From contig JABYQN010000007.1 in assembly GCA_022606135.1 (NCBI GenBank), positions 1,984,001 to 2,048,000 of the forward strand: a stretch of 64,000 nucleotides of DNA. The letters run 5' to 3'. Shown here piece after piece: positions 46,617 to 58,436 of this stretch. A program made the translations under genes and the position numbers. The notes under the pieces are model-generated. The model made no database searches and had not been told where the DNA came from. It saw nothing but the letters and a program-made list of their open reading frames with translations. Numbering within the stretch: the stretch's first letter is position 1; each line of letters starts with the position of its first letter. The stretch is from Fomes fomentarius. Its lineage: Eukaryota; Basidiomycota; Agaricomycetes; Polyporales; Polyporaceae.

Positions 46617-49571
46617 GCGAGTGGGTGAGTGGAGGATTGGTTGGTGAAGGAAGTAAGTATTCAACTACAACGTACACGAGGGCTTCAACGCTTCTATTCG
46701 GGTACCGGAAGGGAAGAAGAAGGGTGCTGGACAGGATGATTCAATCAAGTCAGAATGTATGTAAGGTGAGTGTGCTTCCATCCGCAAATCATACGCTTGA
46801 CGATCGAGTATACAGACGCAGAAACTCACCATGTATCATTTCGTGAATAGTAATGCTTACGTTCAAATGAGGTTACTTGCGTTCAGCGAATCAACAAGTC
46901 TTCGCCGTACTCGTCACTGTTCACAGCACGTCCTCGTGCCTGGCCATGGTGACGCGCATTGAACTTGTGCAGCGTGACCGCCGGTCCATCATGCGTGCTG
47001 ACACTGCCGCGCACAACACGATCGAAAGCGAAAGTCTGAAATCCTAAACTGCAAGCAGGATAAAAAAACATGAAGGACAAACAAGCTTGTGCCCCCAAGC
47101 ACCACATACGTATTGCCCAAACCCACCTAAGGCGATAGTTCTATCTGACATCCTCTTCGGCGTTATTTACTTCCCTACCCTACATAGGGCCTGCCACGCC
47201 ATCCGCGATGCACCATACAGCCCATAGCGCCGCCCAACGTCTATATCCCCACCCATACGGCACAATCTCCCATGCGATGCGCCTGCCCGGTGTTCGTCCG
47301 TGCCGGAGAATGCAAACCTCCCAGAGCTGCGTCCTTGGGTACTACTATGGGTAGTAGGGCTTCTGATCAGAGCAAGCTTTTGGCGATAGATACGAGATGT
47401 CGTTCTTGTCCAGGTTAGGCATATGAGTGTGTTCTCGAAAACAATGGACAACGTTAACGGGCGTCGGGCGTTTCTCCGTTCCGTATGTCTGTATAGAGGG
47501 CCGCGAAAAAAAAAGACGTAAGTGAAGCGCACGCGCAAGGGAGGCTCTCGAAATGATCCACTATGCAGGATGAAGCAAGTTCGAACTGCACAAATAAAAT
47601 CCATCTTCTGAACCTCAGGCTAGGATCAGCGTATGTACATGTACATATGAGATCGTCGCGGCTTTGACGTCGATATTCAGATACCTTTATGGAACTCGCT
47701 ATCGCGCCGGTGGCGAGCGCACCAGAAGGTTGGCGAAGCATACTTGAGAAGCACCGGGCGGAACGCTGCCAGGCATCTAACATCATCTAACATCCATATC
47801 TACATCTCTGCGTAACGCGTTTCGGCGAAACCGGCCGCAAAGCTTGCTGCTGGACGACCATCTGGCACCTGCCTTCTCCTTGAGCTTCGCTCATCGCCCG
47901 CCGCGTTAAAGTAACTGTTTGTGCCTGCTGGACAACGCCAGGGCCCGGCGCGTGTGATAGGATCTATGTAGTGGGATACTGCTACCTGCCACTGCCACTG
48001 CCACCAAAGCCCCGCCGAACGCGAAAGTTAGCGGCCCGGGCGAAACCACAATCCGAGTCTCAGAGCAGCTCATTTCCGCACGTGAAGTGCGATACGTGAC
48101 CGCGTATGGTTGTTGCCCGAGACTGGGCAGGTTTGCAACGATGAGAGTCGCCTTGATCGCGAGCCCCCGTCCTCCGTGACGACACGAGGCAGGAACGACT
48201 CGACTCGACCGACGGCAGGCCGGAAGAAGATACCTAGAAAGGTCCGTCGGGCAAACCGCTGCAGCTTGAGAGAGAGCACACGCCGACCGGGCGGATGACA
48301 GAACGGGGGTGCCGGTTGAGTAAGAGATCTAGAGTTGGGGATAAACAAAGCTCAGGGATTGGGCGCAAGTCGCTGCTCCCTCTCGACGGTCTCTCGAGAC
48401 GAGGGATTGGTTGGCCAGTGCCACTAGTGACGTGCTGCGAGTTCGCCGGCTGTCGAGGCTGTCGAGAATCGAGATTGACTTTAGTGACTGCTTACTCTGA
48501 GGTCGGCTCTGGTCGCAGCAAGAGCTCTTCGCGCAGTGAAGAAATGCGCATAGACCGAGTTTACCGACGCACTGGGCTGGGTCCACGCCTGTCTGACGGC
48601 GACGGCGTTCCGTGGGCGTGACGACTGAGCGAGCCTTCGAGATCAATTGGGGGAAGATGGAGAGCAGGTGGGCAGGCGAAAAACGCACGCGCGTTAAGGT
48701 ATCAGGTGGTGGTGATGGGTGTGGGCAGAGCGGTGCAAGAATGGACAGCGAAAAGCAGGAAGCAGATGCTGGCTCGGCAAGGCGTTTCGTAGCGGGCAGG
48801 ACGGATCTGACGTCGGTGATGAGGACGGCGTGGAGCGCAACAAGCGTTCCTGTGCCTCGTCTGGCGCCGCGGTCTGGGCTTTGCCGTTGCTCCTCCACTC
48901 GAGGCATTGGCAACGGCTGCGTGCGCCGCGTTGAGGTCCGGCCAGCGGTCAGACTCGCAGTGAGCAGCGGGGAGAGGCCGTCCGCTGCCGGCAATGGCCC
49001 AGCTTTGGCCAGAGAACGGGACGGAAGGCCATCGATGCGAAGGGGCGGGTGCACTTCCCAGACGTATCTCCGGACTCCCTGCGCCAAGCCGCCCGCCCGC
49101 CCGTTGCTGGCTCTCTGCGCCACGATGGCCCCGGTGGGCGACGCACGAACGCGAGACAGGAGACATAGCACGCAAACAGGAGAGAGTGTATGTAGAAAAT
49201 TTTGGATCAAAACAGGAAGGGAGAGAAAGCGGGCGTCGGGCCAGTTGGCGGCTGATGTGTGTGTTTGGTGTGTTTGGGCGTGATGAATTCTCCCAGGCTG
49301 GGCAATTTCCTGGTGATGTCGCCGTCTCTCCACCGGCTCAGGCGAGCGTGAGCCATTGCGTCCCTCGTCTCGTCCTCTCCCTCCCTCTCCTCCCCGCCCT
49401 CTCCTTCGTCCCGCCAGACGCCTTTCCTCTCCCCAGAGGGCTTCGCTCTCTCCCGCCCTCCCAATCCTGGATAATGCCATTTTGCTCCCTGCTAGGCTAT
49501 AGCCAGTTTTCGACCCCCTTCTCACGACACACTCCCCTAGCTACTGCCCTTCTGTCACCACCCTCTGGCCT
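46617..49571. other. Long gene-poor region with GC-rich multi-frame openness
   Basis: Nearly 3 kb without a recognised gene. Between 48.3 and 49.5 kb both strands are open in several frames at once (for example 48329-49525 minus and 48994-49656 plus), with Arg/Ser/Pro-rich translations and no domain. The stretch 49330-49460 is C/T-rich, as in promoters of well-expressed fungal genes, and precedes the membrane-protein gene. Confidence 0.45.
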
Positions 49572-51161
49572 ATGTCCTCGTCCTCCTCCCGCCATGCACC
49601 CCCTGCGCCCGCACAGACCCCCCGCCGGCTCCCGTCCACCAGACTCTGAAGCGTAGACGGCTCCGTGCGGCGCGCCAGGAGGAGAGCTTCGTCGATCAGG
49701 CTACCATAGGTGCGTCCTGCTTCTCCCTCCCCATATTCATCTCCATCTCAACGCCCGCCTTGCATTATCGTGCCTTCTTCCCTCTTGCAATAATCTGGTC
49801 CTGTCCTTGCCCGGGCGTGTTCGTGTTCGCGTGGGTATCATGACCCCGCGGTTCGTGTCCAACAGACGCCGCCCTGGCTAAATGTTTCGACTCGGGCAAC
49901 GACGTCGTCTCCTGTTATCCCAACTCCTCCACCACAGTTGCACAGCACGAATGGGCGACCTTTGTGTGTACGTGCCTTCCTCTCCATCCTCCCCCCCATT
50001 ACCCCATACCAATCGCAATTGGGTCCACTTCACAGGGAACAGCAGGCTACCCCAGTGGGCTCAGACCAACCTCGTGAACCTGTATCTCTTTCATGCCGAC
50101 ACCGATGAGATGGTCCTGAATTTCACCAACGTGGAGAACCCAGCGAACCTCGCCGGTCAGAAGCACGTACACATTGACGACCGTTGGTGGGGCACGAGAG
50201 GTGACAACTGGAGCGGAGAGAATGTCTCTTTCCCTTTCTACTGGCTGATCACCCGCAATGACCGTCAAATCACAAACACCGATAAACCTCAAGCGACTTT
50301 CGTCGCCGTCCGTAAGTTCCTCCGCTAATGAAGATTTTTTGTCAGAATGTGCGTTGCTGAGATGCCTGTGCAGAAACAACATTCGCGGATTCCGTGGTTG
50401 CCTCCATGTCGTCGGCGTCCGCTGCATCCTCTAGATCGGCAGCATCTGCTACGCTAACACTAGCGACCTCATCACCCTCCAACGCCTTGCCGACGGGTGC
50501 CGATGCAACAGGTACGGACGCTCCGAACGCCAGTTCCACCGGCGCAGTACAGGCCAACAGCGGGAACTCCTCATTCCCCAAGTGGGCCATCGCGGTCATC
50601 GTCGTCCTCGGCTTCCTCGCACTCGTTGCTACAGGCATCCTGATCTTCTACCTGATGCGGCGCTTCCGCCAGCGGCGAGACGGCACACTCTCGCACCGCA
50701 ACTCGATGGGCTCCTCGACACCGATGATGTCTCACGCCGACCGCGGCGGCCCGCAGTCGCCCACCATCGGCTCGTCCGCGCTCGCGGCGGGCGTGGGCGC
50801 GGCGGCAGGCTATGGCAGCGGCGGATATGGACACCGGCCATCGTCCGCCGGCGAGGGACACGACGGTGCGTCGATGACGTCGCGTACGAGCGATGCAGGC
50901 CCGTTCTCGGGCGCGGACGCCGCGATCATGGCGAACGCGTTCCGGCAGGCCCTGCGCAAACCGGATTTCGCGGACACGCCGGTGGAGGAGGGCGAGAGCC
51001 CGGACGACCACCAGCATCCGACGCGGGCGGAGCTGCTGAACCAGGAGCTCGCGGAGGAGGGAAGGGACATACGGAGCGTAGGCTCGTCCAGGGGCGTGCG
51101 CGTGGAGACATTGAGCGAGGACGGGAACGACACGGCGACGACGGTGCACGAACATCACTAA
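49572..51161 (+). CDS. Single-pass membrane protein with Ser/Thr-rich stalk
   Basis: An Agaricomycete-type plasma-membrane protein of unknown role. Securely read exons give the segment VDQATIDAALAKCFDSGNDV, an extracellular domain of about 120 aa with NLVNLYLFHADTDEMVLNF and VSFPFYWLITRNDR, then a Ser/Ala/Thr stalk of about 75 aa. The transmembrane helix WAIAVIVVLGFLALVATGIL is followed by a basic stop-transfer (RRFRQRR) and a cytoplasmic tail with ELLNQELAEEGRDIRSVGSS. The stop is at 51159. The N-terminus is unresolved. From ATG 49572 the frame closes at once, but one more C in the run 49618-49623 would join it to TLKRRRLRAARQEESF. Alternatively an upstream exon supplies a signal peptide through the hydrophobic LAYVLVLL stretch. 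Confidence 0.72.
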
Positions 51162-54100
51162 CATGCGACCGTCGTTGACGGCTGTTGTTTTTGTTGCTGT
51201 GTAATCTTCCGTCTGCTCGCCTTTAGGCCGTCTTTGCCGTCGTCATCGCTGATGTTGTCCACGTTTTCGTTCGTTCGCTGTGTTTCTCCCTTGTCGTTCG
51301 GTTTTGGTGTTCTCTCTGGGGCGGGATGTGTGATGCCGGGGAACTGTCTTACTGCCCGTCATTGTGTGTTGCGTTAGTCTACGCCGCCCTTGTTCCCTCC
51401 TGCATCGGCGATTCCCATCCTGCCCGCCCGCGTTCGGATATCCTACACGTCCGCCATTCGTCATCGGTAGCCACCCTCGGCACCTGCCCCCTTCCTAGGT
51501 CGTACGCTCGTCCTCCGTTGGTCATTATACTTTATCTTACCAAGGACCATTAATAGCCACAAAGAGATTTTATCGCGAACGCCCTTTGGTGCTATGGACC
51601 CCTTCGAATTCCACCCGTACTGTCGTATCCCGTATCCCGTATCCATATATCCGTCCTCTCTCCTGACCCTCCTCTTTCCCGCACGAAACCTTGTCTGCAC
51701 CCGCCCGCCCGGAGCTGCTGCTGCTGCCCCTACAAGGCCGCATCGTCCCATGTAGGTGACGGCGGCCGTCCGCTCGTTATACCCTCCCCTGATACACTCC
51801 CAGTTCCGGTCCCCGTTCTCGGATCCAGTGTCGCAGTGTCCCGGTGCCAGCCAAATACCAATACCAGCAAATCCCCTTGGCAGATGCCCGTTCGGTGTCG
51901 TTCGTTGTGGTTCCGTGCCGCATGATCTACAATTATCGACGGTTCCCCATCCGAGCTCCGAGCTCGTGGGAACTAACTATACAGCGTATTACGCGTAGGC
52001 TGCCGTCACTTGTCACCGGTGACATAACCTCGTCCAGAACCGTACGTCGCTCCACCTCACCTCACCTCACCTCGGCTGCTCCCCAGGGCCATTCCCCTAC
52101 CTAAACGGTGTGGGCTGTGTGGTGTGTGGTGTGTGGTGCGTGCGCCGCAGCCCCAAGCTTCCTCTTCCCTTCCTCTGCCCTCTCTCGCCCTCTTCGCTTC
52201 GTCTTCGCCCGGTTGCGCTGGTTCCCTTTGTTCTCGGTTTCGGCCTCGACCCGAGGCTCGGGTCCTTGCTGCTACTAGTACGAGTAACGACACGGTGCCG
52301 GCCGGCGAAGAAGGCGGGGGGAGCGGAGCGGCCTCCTCCCCGAATGCAGGCTTCCTTCTCGATCTGATATACCCTTGCAGCCCGCCGTTCGCGACCCAGG
52401 GGGGGCTGGGGAGTCGGAGCCGGGACAGAGGTAGCCCGGCGCTGCCTTCTCTGAGAGGAGAGTCGATCTCGAACCCCCCCCCCCGATCCTGGAGGATTGC
52501 CCACTCCACCTACCCTCCGCGTTCCTATCGATCCGATCCCGTCCATCCATTGCTCCATGTTGCGTGTACACTAACTACCCTGTCAAAAAAGCCGCTTGCG
52601 TTTTTTTAACCACCTTACGTACTCCTATCCCATTCACCTCGTCTCACATGCAACGTCGCATCGCATCGCATCGTTTACGATCTCCGCCCCCGCCCCCCCC
52701 CTCTTCTCCCTTGTTGTTCCTTGCCCCCTCTTCCCTGCTCCCTCCTGCACCGTCACACCCTTCCTCCCCATTCCCCTTCCCCTTCCTCCGTCGCACCTCC
52801 CACCACCACAGGAACCCAACTCACCGTCCAGCGTGGCTCGGCGTCCCACCCTCTTTTAGTCCTCCTCCTCTTCCTCTTCGAGCCTCGCGATCTTCTTGTC
52901 CTTGTGCTTCTCCTTTGCTGCCTGCCGTTGGTCAACTTTGTGTGTTCAATTATATTATACTGGCTCTTGCAACCATCCGGCCGTTTCAATCCCCCTTAAC
53001 CCCCCCTAGGCCTCGGTACACGCCGTATGGCCGGAATGTGTGGAAATGATATGTGCTCTTTGTGCGTTCGAGGGAGATACACGGACGGACGGACGGACGG
53101 ACGGATGGATGGATTGATGGAAAGAACGATGGATAGATGGATAGGTACATACTGGATGCGGGCGAGTCCCTTGCCTTCCTCGCAGACGAATCGTCGGTAT
53201 CACGATGGTGCGGGAGTTCGCAAGCAATAGTACTAGAAGAGTCAGCAGCGATTAATGGGGCATTGGGGCTCCCTGCGTTGTCGCTGTCGCTGTCCTGCCT
53301 GACCGTTCCACCATGTCAGCAGTCGGCTGCGATGAAAAAGAACGGGTCGCTCATATGATATGTAGATGACGGGTTTTGATTCCTGCCTTTACTTTCTTAG
53401 TTTTGGTGTCTGGTTCTCAACATGATATGATATGACATGATGTATGTATGCTTTGTTAACTTCTCTGCTTATTTCGTCGGACACTTCCTGGCCGCCGTCC
53501 CTCTCGCTGAGTAGTACTAGTTCCGTATACGTGTAGTCACCGTCAGCCATGGCCAGATCCGATCTAAACTCATATTATTCCTGCAATTCAGAATCTAATC
53601 CGTGGAACTTCGCGGGAGCAGTGCTCGGCGCTCGCGTTCCCCATATTTAGACATGCACTCTCTCTTACTAACTCTGTCCCTTCTACTCCCATCCACAAGT
53701 TACGACCCATCTGTTGTGATCGATGAACAACATCGCCTTCCATTCCTGAGCCTAATCCGTGTCTACTAACGCGATGCTTCCATCGGCGATATGTCAGCAC
53801 CCCCGACTCGAAGGTTCGTTGATGTGCGAAGAAGCCTTCAAGTTCCCCCGCCCAGCCTGACACAGTGCACGCATGACTCATCTATCTACACAGTCCAGGG
53901 ATGGCTGATCCTACGATCCTAGTAAGTACTAGTTTAGTACTCGAAGCCAGTGCCGCCCAGTAACTGACCCCAGCGTGACCGTTCTTGACCTTTACCTTTA
54001 TATATCTTTATCTTTATTCACGTTCCCTCTAAATCCGACTTCGTTCTTTCTTGAAGTCGTGCACCAAATACTACTAGCACTACTACCGAGACCAACCCAT

Positions 54101-54939
54101 CTCGCCGCATCATGTCAGACGTCTCATAGCAGCTGCGAAACTCGAGAAGCACCAATAGACCAGAGCTACTAGAAGTCTGAAGATGATGGATATCTGGCAG
54201 AGCGGCCGTGCACACCGGAATGTCGGCAGTTCTAGCTTTCGCGCCTTCTTCCACCCTCAGGCATGGCGTGATGAACGCGGATGCATGAGCCAGGTCGCAC
54301 AACTAGATGTGGCACACTCTACATAGAGTCGCCCTTCAAAGACCCGCGGGGCTCACGGACCCAATTAACCACCACTCTTGATACGGCTTACTTACGGCAC
54401 ACTGACCGCCGACCAACAGAGACACTAGTACTTCCTAGCAGACAAAAACATCGCGCAAGTCCCGAAAGCACGGAAAACTGCATTACAGCACCTACAGGAG
54501 ATCTCCCTCTCGATGAGTACACGAGCAATTACGGGAAGAAAGAGAATGAACGTGTGATGGTAATATAACATGATACAATGGCGGTCTCCCATACGTATGG
54601 CCAGCTGCAGGCGCCCTCCAGTTTGCCCCCTCGCGCTCCAGCTGCCACCCCCCCCCCTTGTAGAAGTCTCCTGCCGTCTATGGCGATAGTGAGTATGTAT
54701 ATGTGATCATCGCATCGTGCGAGCGCACGAGAGATGGAAATCGATGACGTCGGTCATGCGTGCATGCATCCATCCACGCACGAATACCGAACCGTGGATG
54801 TCCGTTGCGTCTGCCCGTCTTGTCCGTGCCGAACCGTCCCGCGCGTCTTGCCCCCAACACTCCGAGCAGCGTCCCAGCGTCCCACTAACCATGCCGTGCC
54901 GTACCCGTACCCGTACCGCGCCGCGCCGTTCTATCAGTG
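51162..54939. other. Gene-poor low-complexity region
   Basis: Almost 3.8 kb without a recognised gene, between the membrane protein (+) and the NAD carrier stop (-). It is rich in simple sequence: GTATCCC repeats near 51626, CTCAC repeats near 52055, GTGTGGT repeats near 52117, a C10-C11 run near 52485, pyrimidine tracts at 52.68-52.80 kb, and a tetranucleotide array near 53.1 kb. The numerous short open frames follow this composition. Confidence 0.5.
53081..53144 (+). repeat. ACGG/GGAT tetranucleotide microsatellite
   Basis: Six ACGG units pass into GGAT and GATA variants over about 60 bp. It should be length-polymorphic between strains. Confidence 0.85.
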
Positions 54940-56612
54940 TCATGAATACCCGGATTGTGCGTTGAGATAGCGCACGAGCATCTCGTATCTGTCCGGCCAA
55001 GGCCAAGGTGTAGCGACCGCATTCACCGCATCCGGGTCCACAGTACACCAAGCCCGACCGAAGCCATAAACCATCGCAGGACAGCCGGGGGGGGGGGCAA
55101 CGTAACGCAACAAAAAAACACCGTCAGCCCACATTCTCTCTCTCTCCACACACGCACACACGCAACATCGCAAGAGAAGTAGAAAAGAAAAAAAAACACA
55201 CTCACGTCAGCATCGTCACCGCGCTGTTCGGGACCGTGCGCACGAGATTGACGGAGAGGCCCCTGTAGAGCGCGCGCCAGCCTTCGTGCGAGATGATGTG
55301 TTTCGTGGTCCGGACGATGCCCCCGCGGGGCGGGCGCTCCGCCGAGTCGCTGCCGTCGAGCCCGCTCATCGAGAGCGGCCGCTTCTCCGTCTGTAGGCGC
55401 GTGCGTACGACCTCGTGCGGGTACGTCACGATCGACGCGGTCATCTTCGCGACGGCGGAGCAGCCGAGGATTTGGTATGGGGTCAGAGGCTCCCCCCGCT
55501 CGCGGGCTGGACGTGGCGGGTCGTAAGCTATCCTTGAATTTGCGACAGGAGGACACAATGAAGGCAAGGCAAGGCAACGCGACGTGACGTGACGCGACGC
55601 CACGGCAGGCGAAACGGGAGCCGAGAGCATGGCAGGGTAGAAGAGTAAAGGCTATGAGTTGGCACTCACCGGTCAGCCGCTTGAGATATTCGTACAGTGG
55701 AAATTGCACTGCGACGTGTGTGATCCCGAGCAGGCTCGGCAGCAGCCCCCTGAAGAATGCACTAGGCCCCTCGGTTCGATAAATAGTCAAGGCTGCATCT
55801 AGTGTATGTTTGTATCGCACTTCCTCTCGTGGTTGTGTCTGCAGAACAAAAGTCACCGCATATCACACGAGACGTTCGCCAGCTGGATCCGGGATGGGGG
55901 AGGGGGACGGCGCAAGACAAGGGCACGCACCATAAATCGGGTCTTGATGACCCATAACGGATTAGTACAGATAGTGCTGGTCGCGCCCGCAGTCATGGCA
56001 GAGAGTATGTGCAGTGTCCATGGATTTTCTCGCGCAAGCGGCTGGTATCCCTTGACCTGCGCGGCGGGATACACATGGCGGCCGCCATGGGCCTCGTTGA
56101 GGGGCTTCTCGCCGAAATGGCGCTTGATGCCGTCGTAGACCGCAAAGTAGATCGCCCAGGTGGGGAGGTATCCGAGGATGGTCGGGCCGAGGCCGCGATA
56201 CATGCCGCGGATACCGTCGTGCTTGACGATGTTTTGGACGGTCGCTGGGGGGGAGCACGAAGGGGGGGGGAGCAGGACGTACGTTGAGCGGTGCAATTCT
56301 ACGGAGACAGAGAGGCACACGCCGAAGCAGGCGAGTGTGTGCTAAACCCCTCACCGACCACACCCTGGTACGCTTCGTGTCCGTGGACGGCGCGTTGTGC
56401 CTGGAGCTTGGTCTTGATGACGTCCAGCGGACATGTTGCGACGCTGGCGACGAGGCCGCCTCCTGCGCCAGCTGGAGGACCGGGCGAGGCGCGGCGGCCG
56501 GAGTTAAGGCAGGAGGTGCGGAGAAGAGGGTGCAGGACGTGAGTGAGATATGAGTATAACGGTCTTGTGGAAAGGACGGACCGATCATGCTGTTTGCGCT
56601 TTTGGAAGGCAT
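54940..56612 (-). CDS. Mitochondrial NAD+-type carrier (Yia6/NDT family)
   Basis: An inner-membrane carrier of the pyridine-nucleotide/folate branch, probably importing NAD+ into mitochondria. From MPSKSANSMIGPSFPQ at 56612 the first carrier signature is CPLDVIKTKLQAQ, followed by GIRGMYRGLGPTILGYLPTW and AIYFAVYDGIKRHF. The second is TNPLWVIKTRFM, followed by EGPSAFFRGLLPSLLGITHV and FPLYEYLKRL. The third is YPHEVVRTRLQ, followed by GWRALYRGLSVNLVRTVPNS. The Trp in the second signature (NPLWVIKTR) is typical of NAD+/folate carriers. The last exon ends YLNAQSGYS. The first intron is the weak point: my best join uses a GTTATA donor. The last intron (about 215 nt) holds a G10 run. Confidence 0.87.
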
Positions 56613-57124
56613 CCCTGTGAGTAGGGGCCGCAAGCAAGGCGGCGGAAGCGGAAGAGAGGCACTCTGAAGTGTGTGGTTTTGAAGTTGATGTGGAGGAGGA
56701 GGCGAGTAATGAGAGTAATAAGAATCTAGTTATCTCCGACTCCATTACCATTCACTGGCGTCCCGCTATCCGGCAAACGCACAGGACCCAGAACCGGTTC
56801 CTCCCGTGAGCTCAGATGACTCAGTCTGAAACTCCTCTATCATCGGGTACTAACCATCTTCCTCGCAATGTCGTATGATTCATCTATTATACTGCCTGGT
56901 AAGTAGCCTACTGTGTTCGAACGCGATGCACGTAAGTGAAGCGTGCTCACGCGACGTCCTCATACTGCATCTGGTCAATCTTCCATTGTCCAAACGTCAC
57001 ATTAAAGTTCCTATTAGTATATGTAAGCGTATTACTCGCTCTCGGAACTCTAACTGGTACAGCCAACTTCCAAGTAACCCCCACGTCGTCCAGCCATCGG
57101 AATTTCAGCCAACCAGCCAGCAAC
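56613..57124. other. Divergent promoter, NAD carrier and DUF427
   Basis: A 512-bp region between divergent starts. The open frames here are extensions of the DUF427 frame or noise. Confidence 0.45.
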
Positions 57125-57709
57125 ATGGTCAAAGTCACTCTCAGCGGGGTCGTTATTGCAGAATCCGACAAGACCATCGTGGTCGAGGGTAACCACTACT
57201 TCCCTCCGGACGCGGTCAACACGGACGTCTTGAAAGAATCCTCCACTCAGTGAGTGTGCAGCATGCTGTAATGCGACAGATGCCTCTTTCTCATGCCCAA
57301 AACACCCGCGTTCCGCTCAGAACGACGTGCCCATGGAAGGGGTGAGCATGTGGAGTTGAATTGTAGACCAAGATCGAATGCTGCCGATCTGACCTCCGCG
57401 TCCCCCCTTCCCCTTCGGTGTGCCGCTCTAGAGTCGCATCGTACTACGACGCCACGATCAATGGCAAGACCGAAGTGAGCGATGTCGCTTGGTGCGTGAT
57501 ATCCACAGAGCAACGTATACGCGGCACATAATCGGCGACAATATCGCGAATGTGATTATACATAGGTACTACCCTGATACCAAGGACAAGGCCAACCATA
57601 TCAAGGGATACGTTGCGTTCTACAAGGTCACTACATGTTCGCCATTCCATCGATATCCAGAACCTGCTCACGAGTCAGACTCTACCAGAACAAAGTGCAA
57701 TTCGAGTGA
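57125..57709 (+). CDS. DUF427 domain protein
   Basis: A small single-domain protein of 95 aa, the normal size for stand-alone DUF427. Five exons: 57125-57249, 57321-57341, 57432-57491, 57566-57626 and 57689-57709. The sequence begins MVKVTLSGVVIAESDKTIVV, then NHYFPPDAV. The 21-nt exon completes the diagnostic TTCPWKG, and ASYYDATINGKTEVSDVAWY plus the segment YPDTKDKANHIKGYVAFYKN complete the fold. It ends KVQFE. The family is widespread in bacteria and fungi; its biochemical activity is not established. All phases agree, so the model is firm although conventional ORF finding would miss it. Confidence 0.9.
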
Positions 57710-58436
57710 AGTCAGAGTCAAGGACACGTTGCGACCATCCTGGCATAGTCATACCAGTATGCAGCGCCCTTGTCCCGTGTAGTAGGAAGGAAATCAGAGC
57801 TTTACGTTGTACAGTAACTCTATCCGGTGTATTCATACTCGACGAAATCACGATGGCAGTGTAGTTTTGGTCGTATCACGCATGCAGATGTGCAAGAATG
57901 CTGGGTTATTCACTATAACTGACCCTATTCTCTTAGGGTATCCCTAAACGTCGGACAACGGGCTCCGTCTAGGTGGACGCAGTCCGGTATATATTACACC
58001 TAAAAAGTCTATTGGTACATCATGCATGCAGTACGATGACATTGACTAAGACACGGTTGACCATACAGCTACTGGACAATGCAGGCAACACAAGGGGCAG
58101 GGAGAGAGAAGTGGAGAAGATAGCACGAGGCGAATGCAAGGTGTACGGTGCAAGGCAAGATATGTACGATGCAAGCTGTAGCTAACAGTGGACACGGACA
58201 ACCGGAAATCGGTAACGGTGAATGCGACGAAGGCAGGAGTCCGAAACCCGCCGTGAGACGAATGCGCAGTCGGCATAGAATGAGAGGATCCAGTAAAAGG
58301 CTCGAATGGCTGACGAGGGACAAAACGCGGTGAGGAACGCCCATGGTGCCACGTAATAAGAGAACATACTAGTCGTCTCACATAGGGAGAAAGCACGCAC
58401 CACACGCCGAACAGCAGCACAGCACCCCCATCCGGT
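57710..58436. other. Convergent spacer, DUF427 to vWA gene
   Basis: Probable 3' UTRs. Nothing else seen in 0.7 kb. Confidence 0.45.

Noticed and set aside
48329..49525. 398-codon open frame on minus
   Set aside because: Arg/Ser/Pro-rich low complexity, overlaps equally open frames on plus, no start context or domain; explained by GC-rich composition.
53081..53144. Short tandem array as a CRISPR or telomere-like repeat
   Set aside because: Units are 4 bp without spacers and unlike TTAGGG; a plain microsatellite.
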